Positions 31,433-41,810 of a stretch of 64,000 nucleotides of DNA are shown piece by piece (positions within the stretch are counted from its first letter, which is position 1; each line of letters opens with the position of its first letter). The DNA comes from Paramacrobiotus metropolitanus. Its lineage: Eukaryota > Tardigrada > Eutardigrada > Parachela > Macrobiotidae. Location of the stretch: NCBI RefSeq assembly GCF_019649055.1, contig NW_026570296.1:558001-622000 (forward strand), read 5' to 3'. The translations under genes and the position numbers were made by a program. The notes beneath the pieces are model-generated. The model saw only the letters and a list, made by a program, of their open reading frames with translations, ran no database searches and had not been told where the DNA came from.

Positions 31433-32727
31433 GTCGGATAGACCAAGGTCATTCCGCCGCCGTTATTGGAAGGAAAGACAGTCGGTCCATAATATGAGGG
31501 CTGCAGAGCGGTGGGCTGCTGCATCTGACCGGTGAAATTCTGTTGTTCATCCGATCCATAGTTGTGTCCGCCGCCATCCGGTAGGTTTCCACCGTTGGCT
31601 CCGTTTCCGGTGCCAGGCTGCCAGTTCCGGTTGGCTCTGCCACTGGGTCGACCAGCGCCATGTGGGCGCGGTGGGACCAAGGCCGCGCGGTTCGGATTTG
31701 CCGCGCCAAGTGGGCCGCGGGCGTCGTATCTCTGACGCCAGTCCATGTACCAGTTCCGGTTTGGGTTACAGGCCGGGTCAACGTTGGCGTATGCGCAGGC
31801 ATTGCTGTGGTGGTTTCCCCACATGCAGTGGCCGCAGGTTATTCCGTTCTGGAAAGTCCACTGCCGAAACAGACCTTCCTGTCTGTTTATATATGCGTCC
31901 TGGTTCCGCTGACTCTGGTTGGGTCCAGCGAGGCTTTGACCGCTCTGTCCGGCGCCTCCTGCTTGGTCGCGATTTGTCCGGCCGTTTCCGTTGTTACGTC
32001 TTCCGCCGGAGTTCCCGTTCTGGCCAGCGAGTGGCTGAGCCGTATACTGACCCGAGCCTCCGTTACTGCCGAAGTAGAGCAGTGGGGCTCCGGGTTGCAC
32101 GGGGGATGACCCATGTGGGGTCACATAATACACCACCTGCGGTCTGTCGTGGGCCAGCGAGTGGTTCTGTCCGATGGTTTCTCCATACGGTACATCGTAT
32201 TTTGCCTTTCCAGTGGTGTATTGTCGGATGTACTTTAGGAACTCTGCCGTAGTCGCCGGCATCCAGATATCCAGAGCTTCCCGTAGTTTGGGTTCGAGGA
32301 TGTTCTCCTTTAGGTAGTGGACCGCCATTACGTCGGTGATGGATGGGACTCGAGATTTGATACTCATCATGGCATCGTAGTACTGTTCCGGCGTCTCTTG
32401 TCCGAAACGGTATTTCCGCTTAGCCATCGTTGCTAAAGCGTTAATCTCCTTATTTTTGTCCGCGAACCGCTCCTCGAATTTCGCAAGCCACAGATTTACT
32501 GGCCATCCGCCAAGTGGTTCGTCGGCTGCAGCCAGTCTGTGCCATTCTTCAGCCTGTCCTTTGAGTTGGGCAGCAAGGTCGGTCATAAAGCGGATATCCG
32601 ACTCAAACCATTCCTGGGCCTCGGCGTGTAGGCGACGGATCTGTTTCATCCAACCATCAAGTTTGGTGTGGTCGCCGTCGAAGTCCGGTAAGGGTTGTCT
32701 ACGTCCGCGGGCACATGCTCGTATCAT
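31411..32727 (-). CDS. Element 2 Gag with CCHC zinc knuckle
   Basis: ATG at 32727 overlaps the stop of the upstream ORF (ATGA). 438 residues: a Gag core in the first 200 (PLPDFDGDHTKLDGWMKQI, GWPVNLWLAKFEERF, YRFGQETPEQYYDAM), then a Gly/Asn/Gln-rich stretch, a zinc knuckle CGHCMWGNHHSNAC with exact C-x2-C-x4-H-x4-C spacing, and a Pro/Gly/Asn-rich RNA-binding-like tail. The homologous element 1 protein carries its N-terminal half in the same ORF, whereas here it is split off. It should assemble the particle that packages element 2 RNA. Confidence 0.85.
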   Translation of the reverse strand: MIRACARGRRQPLPDFDGDHTKLDGWMKQIRRLHAEAQEWFESDIRFMTDLAAQLKGQAEEWHRLAAADEPLGGWPVNLWLAKFEERFADKNKEINALATMAKRKYRFGQETPEQYYDAMMSIKSRVPSITDVMAVHYLKENILEPKLREALDIWMPATTAEFLKYIRQYTTGKAKYDVPYGETIGQNHSLAHDRPQVVYYVTPHGSSPVQPGAPLLYFGSNGGSGQYTAQPLAGQNGNSGGRRNNGNGRTNRDQAGGAGQSGQSLAGPNQSQRNQDAYINRQEGLFRQWTFQNGITCGHCMWGNHHSNACAYANVDPACNPNRNWYMDWRQRYDARGPLGAANPNRAALVPPRPHGAGRPSGRANRNWQPGTGNGANGGNLPDGGGHNYGSDEQQNFTGQMQQPTALQPSYYGPTVFPSNNGGGMTLVYPTENDYGQ

Positions 32728-34166
32728 CGTTCGTGTGAGCTGATCGCTGGGCCGTCCCTCTCCTCCTGATTAAACGCGTGTCCAGCCTCCGGATGCTGAG
32801 GGTGTTGAGGTGCCACTGATGCATTCTGTTGTACATCCAGGGCGGGTGGTGGGTTGGCGTTTGGTATCCGACCTTGTTGGTCCGGATAACCTGCCAGATA
32901 ACGAGCCGGTTCTAGTTGACCATCGTGTCCGTTCGCTTGCGGAGGTGATACTTGAGCTGATTGTGGTGGCTCCGGATAGAATCCCTCAGGTAGGTTGGGG
33001 ACTCTTCCGTATAGGCCAGGTTGCAACCCAAGTGGAGTCTGTCGACCTTCTGTGGGTCGATATAGCTGCACCCGGCTGTGTTGTTCCGGGTAGCCGGCCG
33101 GATCAGGTTGGCCACCATACCCGCCTAGTTGCGAGTCGGCCGTGTTGTATGACCGAGTGCGTGCTCTCTGAAGGTTGAACTCCGGTTGGTTCAGACATTT
33201 CGGATCGTCTATGTCAAGGGGGGAACTTGTTCGTTCCATGTGTGGACTGGTTTCTCCGGCGGCTGCGTTATGGAGCGCGGACGGGTAAGAGGCCGGATAA
33301 TGCGGCTGTGGTGCTGTTGACCACGGCACCGACGTGTTAGTCGGCGTGATGACCCTTCCTTCGGGTGATGTTCCGTCGAAGGTCACATATTTGGTCGGCT
33401 GTGGCTGCTTATGTGGCGCCACCGTTGCCGGTCCGTGGTTCTTTGGACACTGAACTACCGGTCCGGTAGGTACCTGCAGCGGCAGTCCAGTTGGCCGGTT
33501 CGCATCCGTCCAAGGTGGTTCCGACTGATGCTGCTCCAGATCGGAGATCCGACGGTTTAGCGCGTCGACAGCCTGCAGAGTTACGGTGTGGTTCTTCTGC
33601 AGTGTGTCGACGGCTTGCAGGGTTTCGTCCTGACTCCTTTGTAGTTGGAGCAGGAGGCCAGCAATCTGTTGGTAGAGTGGCGCGTTTTGTTCGCGCTCCT
33701 CCGCCTGGTAGGGTTGGCTGTCCGGTCCACTTCCGTACCTGGGGTCCGGCTTCATGTTGCCGTCCTCTAGGCCGCTGTAAGACTGTACGGTGGCCGCTGA
33801 TGGATTCTCCATCCGCCGTTCCGGGGTTCTGCATGCGATTTGCCGGTCGACCACTGTCAGTGGTGCTGTCGACCGCGTCAGATGCACCATGTCATAGTTG
33901 GGCCGGGTTGGTGCCGGGTAACCGCCTTCGTTGACGACCGGGACCAAGCCGTTCTCGTAGGTGTCCTGGAGGCCGCTGTCAAATGCGGCGAATCCGGTCG
34001 GTGGGATGCGCTGGTCGCGCGCTCCCGGTACCTCCGTTCGCCTAAGTGGGCTCGCGGATGGCACCTGACGACCGACTGGGCTGGCATGTTGGAAGCTGTA
34101 TCCACCCGCCTTGAGTGGCCCAGGTTGGTGAGCGTAGGTGTTGTTGACCAACGCGGCCATTTTCAC
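32724..34166 (-). CDS. Element 2 ORF1 with short coiled coil
   Basis: 480 residues from ATG 34166. Mostly polar, Pro/Gln/Tyr-rich; residues about 165-210 form a heptad-rich helix (LLLQLQRSQDETLQAVDTLQ). The TGA stop overlaps the gag ATG as ATGA. It corresponds in position to the long coiled-coil N-terminus of element 1 Gag. I do not recognise another domain. The gag frame has a TAA 45-47 bases upstream of the overlap and no slippery heptamer is seen there, so reinitiation is more likely than frameshifting at this junction. Confidence 0.65.
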   Translation of the reverse strand: MKMAALVNNTYAHQPGPLKAGGYSFQHASPVGRQVPSASPLRRTEVPGARDQRIPPTGFAAFDSGLQDTYENGLVPVVNEGGYPAPTRPNYDMVHLTRSTAPLTVVDRQIACRTPERRMENPSAATVQSYSGLEDGNMKPDPRYGSGPDSQPYQAEEREQNAPLYQQIAGLLLQLQRSQDETLQAVDTLQKNHTVTLQAVDALNRRISDLEQHQSEPPWTDANRPTGLPLQVPTGPVVQCPKNHGPATVAPHKQPQPTKYVTFDGTSPEGRVITPTNTSVPWSTAPQPHYPASYPSALHNAAAGETSPHMERTSSPLDIDDPKCLNQPEFNLQRARTRSYNTADSQLGGYGGQPDPAGYPEQHSRVQLYRPTEGRQTPLGLQPGLYGRVPNLPEGFYPEPPQSAQVSPPQANGHDGQLEPARYLAGYPDQQGRIPNANPPPALDVQQNASVAPQHPQHPEAGHAFNQEERDGPAISSHER

Positions 34167-35647
34167 AGTCAGCTGGTGATGGCCCGGGTATTTGTTTACC
34201 TCGGCCGAGACGAACGGACGTTAATCCCTTTGTGGGGATGCCCGTAGACACCAGGTCCCTTTTGTTAGGGAAGCCGGCGGTCTGCACTGGTCGGTTGGAC
34301 TATGTCCCAAGTGGGGATGTCCGTTTGGATCCGATGATGTACAGCACCGTCAAAGTGTGAAAGGCTTGAGCGTTCTCGCTTCAGCCAATCAATCGGACAA
34401 TCCCTTATGTGGGGATTTCCGATGAGAGCAGGAACTTTTTTCGGTTCAGGAACTTCCGTGTGTCCGGTAGATGTGGGCCAACGTTGTTGATGGCGTAATC
34501 CTGTGTGTGACTCAGTATGGGTTACAACACAGTACTATATTACAGTACAGTGCTATGTTACAGTACAGTAGTATACTACAGTACATTAAGGTGATACGGT
34601 TCTACGTGCGTCCTGTACTACTGCCAATGACCGGTGTGACGTCACACGAAATGGTCTTGCTGTTATCTGCCTACGTCACGACGTTAGTGCCGTGCGCACA
34701 AAAGGCGTAAACAAGTATGACTCACTACGACGGTCACTATGTTATAAGTATGGGGACTTTCCCAGAGCTCTGATTGGTCGGCTCTAAAGTACTGAAAGTA
34801 AGTCCTTCTGACGTCACACAGAAAATCAGAAATTTTCGCGCTAATTTTAAGCGGAAAAACAAGTTATTTTTGGTCGGCCAGAGTTGTTATCTGGTCGAAA
34901 TTTTAAGTTTTTAGCCGTTAGAAATTAATTCTAAAAATTTAGGAATTTTTCTGACGGTGGGAAATCCGTCGAAAATGAAAATCAAGAAAATGACCAACCT
35001 CTGGTCGGTTAGCCAGAAGTGGTCGGTTAGTCAAAAAAAGAGGTCAGTGAAAGTAAGTTTTTAGGTCGGTTTCTCCGACGAAAATTTATTTTTATCCGTT
35101 AAAAAGTTGTTTTTAACCGTTAGAAATTAAAGTTAACAGTCAAAAACTAGGAATTCGACCTAGTTTCGACCTGTTTCGACCTGTAACCACGACTTTACCG
35201 GTTTGTTACGGGTCCGTGGAGGTCGGTTATCCGCTGTTGGGAGGTCGGTGATCCGCCGTTTCTCGGTCGAAATCCGCCGTTAAAGTTGCGGGTCGCCGTT
35301 CAAGGCGAAGGTCCCCGTATTAATGGAGTAATCCTATCGCGCTGCAGGCTATCGTAGCGAGCCTGGTCCGTCAGCGTCCCGTAAGGTCGGGGAAAAACTG
35401 TCCGCTCTTCTTATGTGGAAGAGTTAAGGAACTGATGCTCACCGATTGCGTCAGGGATCGCTTTTGCGGTCAACCTGTGCTTCCACAATCGTAAGACGGC
35501 AAGATCTGTCTGATCAGCGGTCGAAGCAGAGGCTGCGTTTGCAGTCTATCTGACTTTTACCGTAGGTTCCTCAGGTTCTCCGAAAAATGCCTTTACCGTC
35601 TCCTCAAAGGGTCCGGTGGATCGAAAAGCCAAACGATCTGCTTACCA
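34167..35647 (-). other. Leader of element 2
   Basis: Untranslated on present evidence. It holds several AGGTCGGT words (34980-35290, plus strand), a repeat of TTACAGTACAGT type at 34530-34590, and words like CCCAAGTGGGGAT near 34302. The first bases on the minus strand after the LTR, TGGTAAGCAGATCG (35647-35634), occupy the primer-binding-site position; TGGTA-GCAGA resembles the complement of an initiator-Met tRNA end, but with one additional A, so the primer is unsure. Confidence 0.5.
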
Positions 35648-36093
35648 TGTGACAGGCAAGCGCAGGGGACTCACAGTGAGCTTTATTGACAGATAAAGGG
35701 AGCAAATACCGCGTGATTGCGGGAGAGGAAGAACCAAGAGCCAATGTCTGGCTATGCAAAATCAGCACGTCAAGTTGCTGAGAGCAAGTTCTAGAGCGTA
35801 ATCAAATGTAGAGAGAGAAGTGTGCTGGCGGCAACGTCGTGCTGTCCAGACATGTCGAATGTGATGCGCAGACTGGACTCGTATCCAACGCGAGCGTATA
35901 AGCGCTGAGTCATACAGCGAGAGAGGAACGAGAGAGCAAGTATGCTCAGTGAGTGCGCCCGCGGTGGATCCGCTAGGCGGAGAGTGCAGTGCAGCCACTC
36001 ACGTACGTACAAGAGAGGGCGAATCAGCATGTGTGCGTTGGTACGCATACGCAAAGTGGCGTATCTACCACGCAGGCTGTCGTGCCTCTAACA
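35648..36093 (-). repeat. 5' LTR of element 2
   Basis: Same ends as the left copy (TGTGACAGGC...CCTCTAACA). TTTATT at 35682-35687 gives AATAAA on the element strand. Followed by the TGTT duplication and the resumed BTB exon. Confidence 0.9.
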
Positions 36094-38494
36094 TGTTCTT
36101 ATCGGGATCCGAGGAATCCAAGCAAGAAGTCGTTTACCTGCAAAACATTTCAAGCAATGTTTTATCACAGTAAGTTTCCTATAGTGGTAAATGGTCAGTA
36201 AAAGTTTTTAGCTCTGGTGAGCCTTAAATATTCTTATATGCAGATTCGTATGTTCTTTGCTATACTGTTTTCCTCGAATTTTCCCATGAATGGTCTAATG
36301 TTTGAAAATTCCTTTGCAGGCTGATTGATTATTGCTACATGACGGAGGTATTCATCACCGAAGGCAACGTACAGCCGTTGCTGATTGCCGCGTTGTTCCT
36401 GGACATTGTCCCTGTCGTGGCAGCCTGCTGGCAGTTTCTGGAAGATCATATGGACGTTAATAATTGCCTGCAGCTGTATTCGTTTGCAAATTCCGAAGCT
36501 CATAACAATCCTGCATTAGCAATCAAGGCCAAGGCTCTGGTCCTCAAGCATTTTGTTGGCATTACTCAAGGAGCAAAATTCCTGGAAATACCGAAAGAGA
36601 TGGTATATATAAGATTGATTGTTCAAGTTTTCATAAGCAGTATCCAGCTCAATAAAGAAAACTGCAAGTGGTGCGACCACAAAACAGTTGCCTAAAAGTT
36701 TTCTTCATTCCTAATGGTAAGGGTTTGACAGATTTTCTGGTACTTGACAGGTTATCGAATTGATTCGATCCGACGATCTGCATGTCCAACGCGAAGATGA
36801 TGTATTTTCGGCCGTTGTCCGCTGGCATCACCATGATTTCCCGCAACGTCGTTGTCAGTTTTGGGAGATATTGCAGTTTATCCGTCCATTACATCTCAGC
36901 GCACAGGGTAGTGATGATTACCTGTTGGCCTGTTTTAATTCGATTAAAGATTATTCGGCTGGGGGTGAAGCAGTGCGTCCGTCAGACCACCTCAAGGCCT
37001 TGCCGGGTTACGACAGCCAGGCATCCTCATTACGACGCATCCCAAGAAAATCCTACGGTATATTGCAGCCATTTTATGTTATCCCTTTTTCACAGTTAGT
37101 CTAACTATAGTAAACGGATTATTTCTAGCTATTGAGAGCCTCGTTATCTGTGCGGGTGGTCATCGCAGCCACTTCCGGACGTCTCTATCAGACAGCGTGG
37201 AGTGCTTCAATCCGCGCACTTCCAAGTGGAAAAACCTGGTTCATTTACCGTACGCTATAGCTAGAAGTGGTCTTATCGCCATTAATGAGGACTTGTTCGT
37301 GTGCGGCGGAATTTTCGGCCAGAGTAGCAAGGATGTGACGCCGCGGGCCATCCGTTATTCCAGCTCTCTAGCTCGCTGGGATGATGTCGCACCAATGAAC
37401 ACCGGGAGAGGCGATCTTGGGATTGCAGCGATAGACGGGTATATTTACGCCGTTGGTGGTCATGATAGCGAGAAACAGGTATTAGCCAGTGTTGAGCGTT
37501 ATGATGGGGCCGCTGATCAATGGGCATACAAGGCGTCCTTACCAACGCCTTTGGAGAAGTTAGCGATCGTTGGTTTCGAAGGAAAAGTATTCGTGTTTGG
37601 CGGATGTACGTCGAACCGGCATACGATCGGCAACACCGGGTTTTGTAATTATGTTGCCACGGATTCGGCGTTCTGCTACGATCCGAAATCGAATCTATGG
37701 AGTGAACTGCCCCGGATGCCGACGGCACGGTACCGCGCTTCGGCGTGTGCCGGATCCGACGGGTTGATTTACGTCATCGGTAGGCGAATGTCGCGCATTA
37801 GTTTTCAAGATACAGCCATACGTTTCGATTGCTTTATTTTGCTTGCTGTTTCAAAACGATAGTCAACATACATGTAATTTGCAAATCTTAACTTAGAGGT
37901 GAAAATAAAGGGTGTGGCTTATAAGCAGCCTTACAGAGAATGAGAAGTAAGAATTTCCAAATGCGCTGTAAATTTAATCACGACTTTTTGGCAGGTGGAG
38001 TGAGGAAGAGCTATTTAAGCTGCGTCGAGGCTTATAATCCCAGGACCAAGCAGTGGACCAATAAAAGTAAGTACCGGCTCTCATTTTCCGGAAAATTATT
38101 GATTCGCCACTCTGAGAAACTTATGTGTCGTGAATTACTAGTTTATTGGCGAGTTCACTACAGAATACTGACACAGCATATCAAACTACTATTCAGTGCA
38201 TACAAACATTGTTTGCGTTGCTATCTATCGTCACATTGTGAATCCAAGCTTCTTGAACTACTCGTAGGTGACATGAGTCGTCATTTATTTTCCGTCGGAA
38301 GTTGCTGCGTCGGAGATAAAATCTATGTTTTGGGTGGCACAAACGAAACCTGTCAAAAGACGATAGAAGTTTATGACGTCTTTTCGGACACGTGGACGAC
38401 CATCGAAGAAAGCCAAATGCCGGTAGAAAAATGGGGGTTTGGCTGTGGTGTGGTAAAAATTGCAAAGGAACACAGCGAGCAGTTTTATTTATAA
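36094..38494 (+). pseudogene. Kelch-like gene 1, 3' part: rest of BTB, BACK and Kelch repeats
   Basis: After TGTT, exon 1 resumes at 36098-36169 (LSGSEESKQEVVYLQNISS), followed by exons 36320-36602, 36751-37057, 37129-37779, 37995-38066 and 38268-38494. Joined to 23678-23910 this gives a 614-residue BTB-BACK-Kelch protein of ordinary KLHL length. Kelch motifs are clear: DLFVCGG, GYIYAVGGHD, VERYDGAADQW, GKVFVFGGC, YDPKSNLWSELPRMPTARY, GLIYVIG, KIYVLGGTNE, YDVFSDTW. KLHL proteins are Cullin-3 adaptors that recruit substrates through the Kelch propeller. All downstream exons remain open, as expected if the disruption is recent. Confidence 0.85.
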
Positions 38495-39036
38495 AAAATT
38501 CAAGAATTACTGACCGGATACTAACATACCCGCATCCGAAAGGTTGATGGTTCTCGAAGAAATACTCCTACTAACTAGTTGCGTTGTTTGTTAATGTTTG
38601 AATTGCATTACATGCGAAAACATGTTATATGAAAATATTTCTGTTGTTTGAGTTTTGCCTGAAAAATAGTGCGGTCCTGCACCAGTTTCTTGCCAGTCGT
38701 ACTTGCCACTAGCAATCCATCAAGTGATTTCGCAAAATTAATCGTATATAAGTTGATCTTCCCAATGAATTAAGGACGCTGCCCAAAAAAAAGGCGCCGC
38801 TTATCGCATTTGAAGAAAGTAGAATATTATAGCCTTATGGATAAAAGACAAGTGCACAAAATGGACAACATAGAGATTACGCCATTGTCTCGCCGAAAAC
38901 CCCATTAAACCCTTTCGTGACAACGGTGACATTATTATTCTAGACATGAATTCCTCGACATCCCCACTGTATGAAACGAATCTACTTGTGCTAACCGCGA
39001 TCAAAACAAGACCACATGAAATGCTGCCAGAAATCC

Positions 39037-40890
39037 TCACAAAAGCATGCGAATGATCAGGGCCGCTTTGTATGTAACGAAACGTTCATGGTCCAGTGGG
39101 AGATCACGTTCCTTCGTGTAGCGCTGGCCGTTCTGAGTCAGAGAATCCTTGAACCGGCCTGTATGGCTATCGTAGACCTGTCCAGCGTGAACGATCTTGT
39201 CGGGCATGGCGCTGCCCTCTTGACCATCACTGCTCCACTTGATAACCACTTGGGAATCACGCCAGCCTGTAATGTGGGCTGCCGTCCAGCACCGTCCCCC
39301 CGTGCGCTCCGCGTACACAGCATCTCCGCGCTTGAAACCGGCACGGGCCAGCACATCGCAGCGGAACTCCGTGGGGAAGGGGAGCGGCGGCTTCACAGCA
39401 GCATGCTGGTGTAGAAAGATGCTCAGTAGTTCCGCGTCGCATAACAGTCCACTCTGCAATACGAAAAGCAAATGGAGTATACAATTCTTAAATCTTTTAA
39501 TGAACATTCTGTGATCGCAATATTTTAATGTCGTCAAAATGACACCAGAGTGCAACTAACCTTCGCCGGACCGTCTGCCAGCTGAGCGCTAGTCAGGAGC
39601 AGAAAGCGAATCAGAAAGAGCGCAGCGCCCAACACCTGACGCCGGTGGTCAGCTGACTCCGGTCTGTTGTTTCGCTTACAGGCTTCCGTGACCCATCTAC
39701 AAACACACTGCGATAGAAATTTGCAGTCTCCTATCAAGCATGAGTGTCACGCCATCGACACCGTCAAAGCAAGAGCCGCAATTATGAGCCTTTTGAGTTT
39801 GATTGCCTTTCCATTCAGTGATTAGTTGACACTTGACTGTACTAATATACTGTACAATACAGAATACATGCGAATATTCGTACGCAATACGATTATACGA
39901 GTACTGAGCACGAATGAAGACCCAAAGGCTCATCTTAAAAAAAAAGTATTCCTACTTACTTTTCCACAGCCAAGTAGATGTCGTGCTCCGTAGCCGTCAG
40001 CGTGTTGCGCTGCAATATGGCCTGCAACACATCCTGACCAACGCCAACGAACTGGTCCGATCGCAGAACTTCATCGGTATAATCATCCATCAATTTCAAG
40101 CACTTCTCCGCGATATTATCAGCACGCCAATGGATTGCCTGCAACAAGACCTCGTCGATAGTGGTAGCTAAAGGGATAGTTACAGCATCTGCGACAAAGA
40201 GTCACTAGCGCGCCATCATCAGCTGGGAGTAACCGACCTGTTCCAAAGTGCTCAGGCAGTTGCAGACATCAAGATGATTCAGAAGGTACTTAGTCCGAGC
40301 AAATTTTAGCCAGGAACGGTAAATCGTACTTCTCTGCACAGCTCAAAGTGGGGAAAACATTGTCCGCACTGAGATCCCCAACCTTATCCGTGTACATCCA
40401 GCTGCAAAAATTATAATTATCGAATGAATTTAATCAAGCTTTGCTATACTTTAGGCATAGGATTAGGCTGTAATGATGGTGATGCAGTTTTCCCTGCGAA
40501 GCCAAACGTGTTCTGCAGTATAAGTCTGCAATTTCGCCATTAAGTACCTAAGCATGTTGGCGAACGCATCGGGAATGCAATCCGGAATGTCGATAGGATT
40601 TTCACAATTTTCGGGCATACTTCCGTAGAACATGGCATAAAACACACTGCTGCGCAGACCCATGATATACCTGAAAAAAGCCACATGCCGGATGAAAAGC
40701 GCTGACATGGGACTTCTTTAGGACGACGGTGAGTCTGCGAATACTTGTGCGTTGCGAAGAGCTTCACAGCGCCAAATTGACGCCCGACAGAGAAGCGCAC
40801 ATCACTCATGGCTCCACTGGTCAGGGTCTGCTGGATGCAGCTGACAAGTCCCACATCGGCTGTGGACGAGGTGGAATTCCGGGATACCAT
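39037..40890 (-). pseudogene. BTB-BACK family copy H, one frame break in exon 3
   Basis: Exons: 40890-40745, 40670-40548, about 40404-40243, 40138-39960, 39696-39561, 39453-39037, all with family phases. BTB (MSDVRFSVG, MFYGSMPENC, PDAFANMLR, AEKYDLPFLAKICSD) is intact until exon 3, where GAC is followed by TAAG; the sequence after it (KYLLNHLDVCNCLSTLEQ) is in another frame, so one base is added or two are lost. BACK (LMDDYTDEVL, ILQRNTLTATEHD) and a divergent Tudor-like exon 6 (GDAVYAERTG, IVHAGQVYDS) are otherwise open. A single break may be a sequencing error, so the pseudogene label is provisional. Confidence 0.65.
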
Positions 40891-41810
40891 GGTGCTGGAC
40901 TGCTGGTAGCACGTTAAGTACTGGCTGTACTGCTATAGGTAACAAGCTACAGAGTGCAGAGAAAAAAACACGTTATCGTGTCGCAGGTAACACCACGACG
41001 TGACAGGCTAATCAATTCGTCAAAAATGGTAAACCGCAATTAAAAAGTAGTGAGGACAACTTAGCAAAAAGATAAAAGCGTTAAAAATCTTGGAAGATGA
41101 TTGTTATCAATGTATTTCGTGAAACTAAATACCCTGGCTCGTCGCATCCGGGAAACTAAGCTGCTGGCCAAGTGACTACCACCCCATGGCGCTTGGCTGA
41201 CAACCGGCACTCTTCCTTTTGTGAAGTGGCGCAATTCCGTTTGGTCCGCTCCACCGCGATTCTGTGCGGTATAGTCAAGTAGTTTATTCAGCGCGCTTCG
41301 TGGGAGCCATCGACTGTTCAGGTTGGAAAAGATGCAAGGTCACGAAATTAGCCATGGACCCATGGGTACGATTAGCAGAAGCACCAGATCCCTGCGCGAC
41401 CAGATCGCAGTCTAACACTCTAACCTATTAGAGCGTGCCGTACAATAAAATAAAGAAAAATATAGTAAAATCAGGTTTTAAAATAGAATGGACGGCTTCC
41501 TATAAGTAACCACTGCGCAATCATGTGACAGAGATGGTGAACCGCTTAGACAATATTCATCCGCTTTAATACGCAATGTGAAAATGTACAAGAATAAATG
41601 TGAAGAATCAACAAAGCCCGGTCACTTACAGAACAAAAATTACGGAACAGCTAACTATACAAACTTGAAACGAGGAGTACTGTAAATTTTAAGCCCAACC
41701 ACATTACAGAATGACATCGTGGGCGACAAGCACCAACATGCTGCAACTTCCGCTAGAATTTTTTTGCAGACTAATCATCCTTCCTTTCCGCTTCTGAGTT
41801 GTGGTCTCAG
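40891..41810. other. Intergenic, no gene seen
   Basis: No family exon or other credible coding signal. AT-rich, with an AATAAAATAAA run near 41443. Confidence 0.45.

Larger units (their letters stand above)
23911..36093 (-). mobile_element. Complete LTR element 2, apparently non-autonomous
   Basis: Two direct repeats of 444 and 446 bases (23911-24354, 35648-36093) bound 11.3 kb. Transcription direction is minus: 5' LTR at the right, leader 35647-34167, ORF1, gag, a third ORF, then nearly 6 kb of palindrome arrays. I found a CCHC Gag but no DTG protease, no YxDD reverse transcriptase and no integrase. The ends are TG...CA and a TGTT duplication is present. The LTRs differ only by one GA unit in a short GA run, so the insertion is recent. 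The sharing of gag, the gag-end signal and the IPxPEA word with element 1 shows kinship; a relative of that type may supply the enzymes. Confidence 0.9.

Noticed and set aside
35634-35647. Exact tRNA primer for element 2
   Set aside because: The position is right, but the match to an initiator-Met tRNA end has an additional base, so the primer is left open.
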